Assembly (NCBI GenBank): GCA_905181935.1
Contig: CAJIZV010000003.1
Location: forward strand, 384,001-448,000
Reading direction: 5' to 3'
Length of the DNA: 64,000 nucleotides
Source of the DNA: an uncultured Amylibacter sp.
GTDB lineage: Bacteria > Pseudomonadota > Alphaproteobacteria > Rhodobacterales > Rhodobacteraceae
The notes under the pieces are model-generated. The model did not search any database. It was not told the origin of the DNA and was given only the letters and a program-made list of their open reading frames with translations. A program made the translations under genes and the position numbers. This document shows positions 58,096-64,000 of the stretch, piece by piece (positions within the stretch are counted from its first letter, which is position 1; each line of letters opens with the position of its first letter).

Positions 58096-58347
58096 TTAAT
58101 TTTGAATGAGTACACTTAGTAGTTTAAGTAATCAATTTGATTGGTCTAGCCGCAGCTTTAAATCGAGCAATAAATAATGAAAAAATAGTTTTTATAAGTG
58201 TATTAATTGAGGAGATACTTATTTCTAATCTATTTTAAATTTTTATTAAAAAATTATATAAAAAAATTATAAATTTTAGTTGTAGTAGTATAAAAATTCG
58301 AAATTTTTTTCCAAATGAAAGAGTTGTAATATCTACTATTCATAAAG

Positions 58348-58961
58348 TAATTGGAGAGCCAAATGGCACACATAGATTATTATATGGTTACTTCGTCAGT
58401 TTTTACCTATTTAGCTGGTGAGGAATTAGAGCGGATAGCAGCAAGGCACGGGGCTACAATTAATTATAAGCCGTTTCACTTGAGGCAAGTTTTTAAACGT
58501 ACAGGTGGTGCTGCTCCAAAAGATCGCCATATTTCTCGCCAAATTTACCGTGCGCAGGAATTGCCGCGTATAGCAAAGCACAATAATATGGATATAACTG
58601 AAAAGCCTTCTTTCTGGCCAACAAACCCTGCTCCTAGTTGTTACGCTATTATTGCAGCTCAAGCTGTGGGAGGTGGTAACATTGGGGGATTATGCCAATC
58701 TATTTTACGCGCTTGTTGGTTAGAAGATAAAGATATTGCTGACGATAATGTTATTAAAGATGCACTAATTTCAAATGGCTTTGATGCATCCATTACAGAG
58801 AGTGGGTTACTTGAGGGCGCTGAAACATTTTCGCGCAACACTGAGGATGCCATACATGCAAATGTATTTGGGGCACCATCATATGTTGTAGGTGACCAGG
58901 TCTTTTTTGGTCAAGACCGCCTTGAATACCTAAATACTTATTTAGCAGAGATTAGCTGAAA
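58348..58961 (+). repeat. Long direct repeat, copy 2 (pairs with 46807-47420)
   Basis: The second copy of the 614-bp repeat. Base 58654 is the only mismatch in the last 434 bp. It ends inside the convergent ltaE gene and supplies the last codons and stop of ltaE (58952-58961). The sharp step from about 86% identity to about 99.8% is what a gene-conversion tract or a chimeric recombination junction looks like. Confidence 0.92.
58363..58959 (+). CDS. 2-hydroxychromene-2-carboxylate isomerase-like (DsbA/GST-kappa fold), copy 2
   Basis: A 198-residue paralogue of the gene at 46822. Differences from copy 1 are F9V, L11S, P13V, G18A, N20E, Q24R, Q39H, M41R, E45K, T50A and T98A. S12, the presumed catalytic Ser, is kept, but the usual SPF is SVF. 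The substitutions cluster around the N-terminal active-site strand, so the copies may act on different substrates. It overlaps the convergent ltaE by 8 bp. Confidence 0.85.
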   Translation: MAHIDYYMVTSSVFTYLAGEELERIAARHGATINYKPFHLRQVFKRTGGAAPKDRHISRQIYRAQELPRIAKHNNMDITEKPSFWPTNPAPSCYAIIAAQAVGGGNIGGLCQSILRACWLEDKDIADDNVIKDALISNGFDASITESGLLEGAETFSRNTEDAIHANVFGAPSYVVGDQVFFGQDRLEYLNTYLAEIS

Positions 58962-60001
58962 CAGCTTAACAGCTGGGCAATCTCTGTGTCGGTAGTTGAC
59001 CAGCTACATGCAAGCCGCGCTGAAATTTTTTCTTCTGGCGAACCGGTGGAAGTTGGATCAGCCGGCCAATAATTATATTTGGCTCCCTTAGCGGCTAATT
59101 TTTCATGCGTAGATCGTGACCAACTTGCAAAAATTAAATTTGCATGCGTGGGGTGAATGAACTCTATTTCTGAAAACTTAGACAATTCAGCAGCTAATTT
59201 TTGGCCAGCTTGATTTGCTTGTCTTGCTAAATTAATCCATAGTTCATCTGCCAAATAACCTTCCATCTGTGCAGACAGCACACGGTGTTTTGAAAATAAA
59301 TGGCCGCCACGTTTACGCCGAAGTTCAAATTCCCATGCCATCTGAGGATCGAAGAAAATAACAGCCTCTACTCCTAAGCATCCATTTTTAGTCCCCCCAA
59401 ATGAAACGACATCAATTCCAGATTTCCATGTTAATTGAGCTGGTGTACAATCTAATGCTACCATTGCATTTGCAAAGCGAGCGCCATCAAGGTGGGTCTT
59501 AATGCCACTTTCATGCGCTTGTTTAGTAAGACTTTGTATTTTTTCTAAAGAATAGACTGTACCAAATTCTGTAACGTTTGTGATAGATAGGGACCCGCGT
59601 TGAACGTTATGCACTCCAATACGACCAGTATAATCAATAGCTGTTTGCAAGTTGTCTGGTGTCATCATAGCGTCACTTCCATCAACCAATGTTAACTTTG
59701 ACCCATGGGTGTAAAATTCTGGAGCTCCACATTCATCCTCTTCGATGTGGGAGTTTCGGTGGCAAAATATTGTTTCCCAAGGTTTAGTTAAAGTGGCTAA
59801 AGCTAGAGCATTTGCTGCCGTCCCTGTTGCTACCAAATATACAGCAGCATCAGGTGCCTCAAATAACTCACGAATATTTTTACGCACACCATCCATAGCT
59901 TCTTCATCCCCATATCCAGATGTGTAGCCTTTATTAGCGTTTACTAATGCTTCCATTACATTTGGATGGGCGGGGGAGCTGTTGTCAGATGCAAAAAACA
60001 T
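58952..60001 (-). CDS. ltaE: Low-specificity threonine aldolase
   Basis: A 349-residue fold-type I PLP enzyme with D172 (HLDGARFANA) and the PLP Lys K205 (SFGGTKNG). The opening FASDNSSPAHPNVMEAL and the RRKRGGHLFSKHR segment are typical. It cleaves threonine or allo-threonine to glycine and acetaldehyde. Its start overlaps the ycgN-like stop by 1 nt. Its last codons and stop fall inside direct repeat copy 2, so its C-terminus was probably redefined by the duplication. Confidence 0.92.
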   Translation of the reverse strand: MFFASDNSSPAHPNVMEALVNANKGYTSGYGDEEAMDGVRKNIRELFEAPDAAVYLVATGTAANALALATLTKPWETIFCHRNSHIEEDECGAPEFYTHGSKLTLVDGSDAMMTPDNLQTAIDYTGRIGVHNVQRGSLSITNVTEFGTVYSLEKIQSLTKQAHESGIKTHLDGARFANAMVALDCTPAQLTWKSGIDVVSFGGTKNGCLGVEAVIFFDPQMAWEFELRRKRGGHLFSKHRVLSAQMEGYLADELWINLARQANQAGQKLAAELSKFSEIEFIHPTHANLIFASWSRSTHEKLAAKGAKYNYWPADPTSTGSPEEKISARLACSWSTTDTEIAQLLSCFS

Positions 60002-60471
60002 TAAATTTCGTCCTGTATAATATAATTTTCTAAATCTTCTTCATTTACTTCATATTCTGGAATAGTACGATTTTGAAAGGAATTATTTGTGATATTTGCT
60101 GAATCAGGGTTGCCAGAAATTAATGGATGCCAGTCCATCAGTGGTTGGCCTTCAAATACGCGGCGATAACCGCAAGTTTTTGGCATCCAATACGCAATTC
60201 GTTCTATGTTTTCTGGAGTTAAAACTACACAGCCAGCCACCATCTGTTTTCGTAAGGCATAATTTTGACATTTGCAGGTAGTATCATCAAATAAGCGACA
60301 AGCCACATTAGTAAATTTTATTTCTTCAGTGTCTTCATCTTCCAGCTTTAATAAACAGCATTTTCCACAGCCATCACAAAGGGATTCCCATTCAGACTTT
60401 GTCATATTAGTTAAATCTACTGTTTCCCAAAATTGTGGGCGTAGAGATGGCGTTGCATTTCGATTTGTCAT
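60001..60471 (-). CDS. YcgN-like (UPF0260) cysteine-cluster protein
   Basis: A 156-residue protein of the YkgJ/YcgN zinc- or iron-chelating Cys-cluster family. The key motif is CDGCGKCC, followed by CRLFDD, CKCQNY and CPK-type positions (PKTCGYR). Function unknown. The start at 60471 (MTNRNATPSL) is preferred over 60510, which would add 13 hydrophobic residues. It is translationally coupled to ltaE (TAATG). Confidence 0.85.
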   Translation of the reverse strand: MTNRNATPSLRPQFWETVDLTNMTKSEWESLCDGCGKCCLLKLEDEDTEEIKFTNVACRLFDDTTCKCQNYALRKQMVAGCVVLTPENIERIAYWMPKTCGYRRVFEGQPLMDWHPLISGNPDSANITNNSFQNRTIPEYEVNEEDLENYIIQDEI

Positions 60472-60513
60472 AGTTTCTAGTGACCACGAAGCAGGCAAAA
60501 AGAAAAGCACGAA

Positions 60514-61185
60514 TTGAAAGAGACTGACTTATATTGGCCAATTAAGGCATTTTTAGAAGACCAAGGTTATGAAGTGAAAGCTGAAGTGATTGATTGTGAT
60601 GTTGTTGCCATGCGAAATGATGAACCTCCACTAATTGTTGAATTAAAAAAAGGTCTAACAATTGATTTATTGTTACAGGGTATAAACCGACAAATAATTA
60701 CAGATTCTGTTTATTTGGCAATACCACATGGGAAAGGGCGTGCGTTTTTGCAGCGTTCTAAAGAAGCTAAAAATCTTTGTAGACGATTAGGGTTAGGTCT
60801 TTTAAGTGTACGATTAGATCAACAACAAGTTGTGGTTCATTGTGATCCTGAGCAATTCTACCCTCGTAAAATTAAAAGCCGTAAAGTAGCATTATTAAAA
60901 GAATTCCAAATGCGCGTTGGTGATCCAAATGTTGGTGGTCAAGTGGGGCAAAAAATTATGACTGCTTATCGCCAAGATGTTTTACGCATGGTTCATTATT
61001 TGGTCCAAAACGGGCCTACAAGACCACGTGATTTTATATCTCAATTAAATATTGAGAAAGCACCATCAATTTTACAACAGGATTATTATGGTTGGTTTTT
61101 CCGTATTGAACGCGGGGTTTACAATTTATCTGAATTGGGGCTCAAGGCTGCTGAAGAATATGCACACACTATTAAAACTTTATAG
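60514..61185 (+). CDS. DUF2161 PD-(D/E)XK-type phosphodiesterase
   Basis: A 223-residue DUF2161 protein with a nuclease-like core: CDVVAMRNDEPPLIVELKKG (about residues 28-46) supplies the D-(x)n-ExK pattern. A C-terminal winged-helix-like part follows (HYLVQNGPTRPRDFI). TTG start. Cellular role unknown; the family is common in alphaproteobacterial chromosomes and not tied to a defence locus here. Confidence 0.78.
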   Translation: MKETDLYWPIKAFLEDQGYEVKAEVIDCDVVAMRNDEPPLIVELKKGLTIDLLLQGINRQIITDSVYLAIPHGKGRAFLQRSKEAKNLCRRLGLGLLSVRLDQQQVVVHCDPEQFYPRKIKSRKVALLKEFQMRVGDPNVGGQVGQKIMTAYRQDVLRMVHYLVQNGPTRPRDFISQLNIEKAPSILQQDYYGWFFRIERGVYNLSELGLKAAEEYAHTIKTL

Positions 61186-62133
61186 ATCTTGGCTATACAT
61201 ATTATTAAGAGTTTCACGCGTAAGGTCGCAATCTGAATCCATTTGAACGATAAGCGCTTCTAAAGTATCAAACTTTAACTCTGGGCGTTGATAATCTACT
61301 AATGCTACTGAAATATTTGCACCATAAATATCGGCATGAAAGTCAAACAAAAATACTTCTAAGTTTGGTTTGTATACACCAAAGGTCGGCCGTTCACCAA
61401 TTGATGCTGCCCCAAAATAGCGGCCAGCTGATGGGCCGTCTAAAATATCTACTGTAACTGCATAAACACCATATTTTGGTGGATGAAGGCCATCAATTGA
61501 TATGTTTGCAGTAGGGTAACCTAGTTCACGTCCTCGCTGATGGCCCTGTATAACTGGACCTTCTATTCTGTGCCAATGGCCAAGCATACGAGCTGCGTCC
61601 TCTGGTCGGCCTTCTGACAGAGCATTCCTAATTGCTGTAGATGAGAAAATTTGTTCCCCATCTTTTACAAGTTCAGCAATAGTAACCTCAAATCCAAATT
61701 CTTTACCATAATCCATCAGGTCTTGAGCCGTTCCAGTTCTACCATTGCCAAAACAAAAATCTGCACCGATAACTACATGTGTAAGGCCTAATGCTTTTTT
61801 GATGACATCTCGTGCAAATTCTCGTGCTCCAAGAGCTGATAAAGCAGCATTAAAGTTTAGCTGATATAAGCGTTCTACACCAAGTTTATCAAGGCGGTTT
61901 GCTTTGGCTTCAGCACTCATCAATCTAAATGCGGGAGATTCTGGTGCGAAGTACTCTCTAGGGTGGGGCTCAAATGTTAAGGTGCCTACGTATGAGCCAC
62001 TCTCGTCAGCTATTTTACGGACTAGATTTAAGGCAGCCTGGTGCCCTAAATGTACACCGTCAAAGTTGCCTATTGCGGCCACAGCTCCACGGTCAACGTC
62101 CGCTATAAATTGATAATCTCTAATAATACGCAT
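61180..62133 (-). CDS. ribF: Bifunctional riboflavin kinase/FAD synthetase
   Basis: A 317-residue RibF. The N-terminal FMN adenylyltransferase domain has GNFDGVHLGHQAAL and SSTAIRNALSEG. The C-terminal riboflavin kinase domain has GRELGYPTANI and YGVYAVTV. It makes FMN and FAD in the cytoplasm. Its stop overlaps the convergent DUF2161 gene by 6 bp. Confidence 0.95.
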   Translation of the reverse strand: MRIIRDYQFIADVDRGAVAAIGNFDGVHLGHQAALNLVRKIADESGSYVGTLTFEPHPREYFAPESPAFRLMSAEAKANRLDKLGVERLYQLNFNAALSALGAREFARDVIKKALGLTHVVIGADFCFGNGRTGTAQDLMDYGKEFGFEVTIAELVKDGEQIFSSTAIRNALSEGRPEDAARMLGHWHRIEGPVIQGHQRGRELGYPTANISIDGLHPPKYGVYAVTVDILDGPSAGRYFGAASIGERPTFGVYKPNLEVFLFDFHADIYGANISVALVDYQRPELKFDTLEALIVQMDSDCDLTRETLNNMYSQDL

Positions 62134-62149
62134 GTGCTATACTCTTGGT

Positions 62150-63034
62150 TTAACGTAGATGACCTATCGAATAGGTGGGTGTCAATTGGGAAGTATTTAA
62201 AAATTTTGCTAATTTTGCAGTATCTGGTCGTTTGTTAGTATTAGTTTCTTCTGCTGCTAAGCCACCAGTTACAAATAAGCTGTCTATATCTTCCATAACA
62301 GCTCCGCGAATATCAGTATTTATTCCATCACCAATACATAAAATATCTTTGTCGGGAACTATACGCCCTGCTATTACGTTCAATCTATTACGTGCAAGAT
62401 CATAAATCGGCGGGTGAGGCTTCCCAAAGTTATGTGCTTCACCACCCATTTTGTTATAAGCATCAGCAATGGCTCCAGCGCAATAAATTCGATGTGTACC
62501 CCGGTCTACTTGAATGTCTGGGTTTGCACACAGCATTTTTAACCCACGTTTCTTTGCTGTAACTAATAATTCTGTATAATCTGAGGGAGTTTCAATACTA
62601 TCGTCAAATAACCCTGTGCATACTATGCCTTCTGCATAGTTCAATGGCACGCGCTGAATATTAATGTTCTGATAGAAATCTTCTGTATCAAGCCCTTGAA
62701 AAAATATTTCATCACTATTGGGGCCTATATGAAATATTTTTTTTCCATATGTCCCAGATGCTAGTGCTGCACGTGAAGCATCGCCGCTAGCTGTAATTCC
62801 TTGGTATAAATTGCGTGGTATACCAATGTAATCAAGCTGAGAGTAAACTGACATAGCTGGTCGAGGTGAATTTGTTAATAAGTGTACAATACCACCAGAT
62901 TTTGAAAACTCATAAAGTGCCTCAATGGCTTCTTTATATGGTTCAACTCCATTGTGTAAACATCCCCAAAGATCGCAAAATACTGCATCATAATTAGTGG
63001 AAATTTCAGAAAGATTTTCAATAATATTTGTCAT
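62150..63034 (-). CDS. HAD-superfamily class IIA hydrolase (TIGR01459-like)
   Basis: A 294-residue NagD-related HAD protein. The nucleophile motif reads FCDLWGCLHNG, where the second Asp of DxD is Trp, which is normal for the TIGR01459 subfamily. LLTNSPRP and CIGDGINTDIRGA give motifs II and IV. It is a phosphatase of unknown substrate, encoded 16 bp upstream of ribF on the same strand. Confidence 0.87.
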   Translation of the reverse strand: MTNIIENLSEISTNYDAVFCDLWGCLHNGVEPYKEAIEALYEFSKSGGIVHLLTNSPRPAMSVYSQLDYIGIPRNLYQGITASGDASRAALASGTYGKKIFHIGPNSDEIFFQGLDTEDFYQNINIQRVPLNYAEGIVCTGLFDDSIETPSDYTELLVTAKKRGLKMLCANPDIQVDRGTHRIYCAGAIADAYNKMGGEAHNFGKPHPPIYDLARNRLNVIAGRIVPDKDILCIGDGINTDIRGAVMEDIDSLFVTGGLAAEETNTNKRPDTAKLAKFLNTSQLTPTYSIGHLR

Positions 63035-63091
63035 GGCGACGACTTAACAGGTTATCAAACAAATAGAAATATTAAACCGTACGCTTAGGTA

Positions 63092-63120
63092 TTGACTAGT
63101 GTTAAGACTCTGCTTAAGTA
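63092..63120 (+). promoter_or_regulatory. Probable groESL promoter
   Basis: TTGACT (63092-63097) and TAAGTA (63115-63120) are spaced by 17 bp, just upstream of the CIRCE operator, so HrcA bound at CIRCE would cover the start site. The -35 is good and the -10 weak. Confidence 0.5.
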
Positions 63121-63128
63121 TTTCTTCG

Positions 63129-63155
63129 TTAGCACTCTACGGAGGTGAGTGCTAA
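63129..63155. promoter_or_regulatory. CIRCE element (HrcA operator)
   Basis: TTAGCACTC (63129-63137), a 9-bp spacer and GAGTGCTAA (63147-63155) form the exact CIRCE inverted repeat, 44 bp before groES. HrcA repression with heat-shock release is therefore expected. Confidence 0.97.
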
Positions 63156-63198
63156 TGTCGTTAAACCTCCGCGTAAAATTTTAAATGGAGCAATCCTC

Positions 63199-63483
63199 AT
63201 GGCATTTACACCATTGCACGATCGCGTTTTGGTTCGTCGTACTGAAGGCGAAGAAAAAACAGCAGGCGGCTTGATTATCCCTGAATCAGCTAAGGAAAAA
63301 CCAGCTGAAGGTGAAGTTATTTCTGCAGGCGAAGGCGCACGCAAAGATAGTGGCGATTTGATCCCTATGGCAGTCAAAACTGGTGACAAAGTTTTGTTTG
63401 GCAAATGGTCAGGCACAGAAGTTACAATCGATGGCGAAGAGCTATTGATCATGAAAGAGTCAGACATTCTTGGTCTGCTTTAA
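63199..63483 (+). CDS. groS: Co-chaperonin GroES
   Basis: A 94-residue GroES with [13 protein letters not shown], the mobile-loop region [17 protein letters not shown] and [13 protein letters not shown]. The start at 63199 has GGAG upstream; a longer frame would begin inside CIRCE. It caps GroEL. Confidence 0.98.
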   Translation: MAFTPLHDRVLVRRTEGEEKTAGGLIIPESAKEKPAEGEVISAGEGARKDSGDLIPMAVKTGDKVLFGKWSGTEVTIDGEELLIMKESDILGLL

Positions 63484-63508
63484 ATATAACACGAATTTAG
63501 GAGCATAA

Positions 63509-64000
<492 letters not shown>

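Noticed and set aside
58096..58362. A gene or small RNA in the gap after tctA
   Set aside because: The sequence is extremely AT-rich with no reading frame with start signals and no stable stem.
46807..58961. The long direct repeat as an insertion sequence or transposon end
   Set aside because: Each copy is simply a metabolic gene with no transposase, terminal inverted repeats or evident target-site duplication; segmental duplication fits better.
60514..61185. DUF2161 nuclease-like protein as part of a defence system
   Set aside because: It is flanked by housekeeping genes (ycgN-like, ribF) with no methylase, helicase or toxin partner.

Overview
The window is a contiguous, AT-rich stretch of an alphaproteobacterial chromosome, most likely a streamlined marine Rhodobacterales (roseobacter-type) bacterium. 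The evidence is the gene content and order: a methylated-amine block (dmmDABC plus a TMAO-type ABC transporter), priA / DUF484 / xerC, an atpHAGDC operon without c or a/b subunits, DUF2125, DUF1127, DUF2161, TIGR01459-type HAD, phosphatidylcholine synthase, a CIRCE-controlled groESL, short intergenic gaps and many 1-8 nt gene overlaps. Species assignment is inference. No rRNA, tRNA, CRISPR array, prophage or insertion sequence was seen.

1-10.8 kb: osmolyte and methylated-amine use. An Amt-type ammonium channel (minus) diverges from dmmDABC (dimethylamine monooxygenase and its accessory DmmD). A cupin-fused XRE regulator lies convergent to dmmC and divergent from a tmoX-tmoW-tmoV ABC importer (TMAO/betaine type). 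A perfect 25-bp palindrome sits just upstream of the regulator. Together these would import TMAO, demethylate DMA to MMA and recover ammonium. The TMAO demethylase, TMA monooxygenase and MMA (GMA) enzymes are not in the window.

10.8-16.6 kb: a LysR regulator divergent from xdhABC (xanthine dehydrogenase and its XdhC chaperone), with a perfect palindrome in the shared promoter. 16.6-40.3 kb: housekeeping genes (DUF1127, truA, ileS with a GC-rich structured leader, EamA exporter, pcs, xerC, DUF484, priA, hisC, tyrC, DUF2125, a ChaC-like gene, a MotA/ExbB-OmpA envelope pair, clpA without clpS, gloB, a methyltransferase and an M16 peptidase pair). 40.7-46.7 kb: atpHAGDC ending at a clear terminator, then convergent prs.

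46.8-59.0 kb is the most unusual part. Two almost identical copies of a 2-hydroxychromene-2-carboxylate isomerase-like gene, in direct orientation 11,541 bp apart, bracket a catabolic cassette. It holds a FAH-family hydrolase/tautomerase, a four-subunit succinate dehydrogenase/fumarate reductase-like complex (order B-D-C-A), a two-subunit class I fumarase-like hydratase, a TSUP permease, a LysR regulator and a tripartite tricarboxylate transporter (tctCBA). The flavoprotein lacks the His that binds FAD covalently and has Glu where Thr contacts substrate. The hydratase beta subunit also departs from the usual fumarase pocket motif. I infer a peripheral pathway for an unidentified substituted C4/C5 dicarboxylate (uptake, oxidation, hydration), carried on a segment that homologous recombination could delete or amplify.

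59-64 kb: ltaE, a YcgN-like Cys-cluster protein, DUF2161, ribF, a HAD phosphatase, and CIRCE-groES-groEL (groEL runs off the window).
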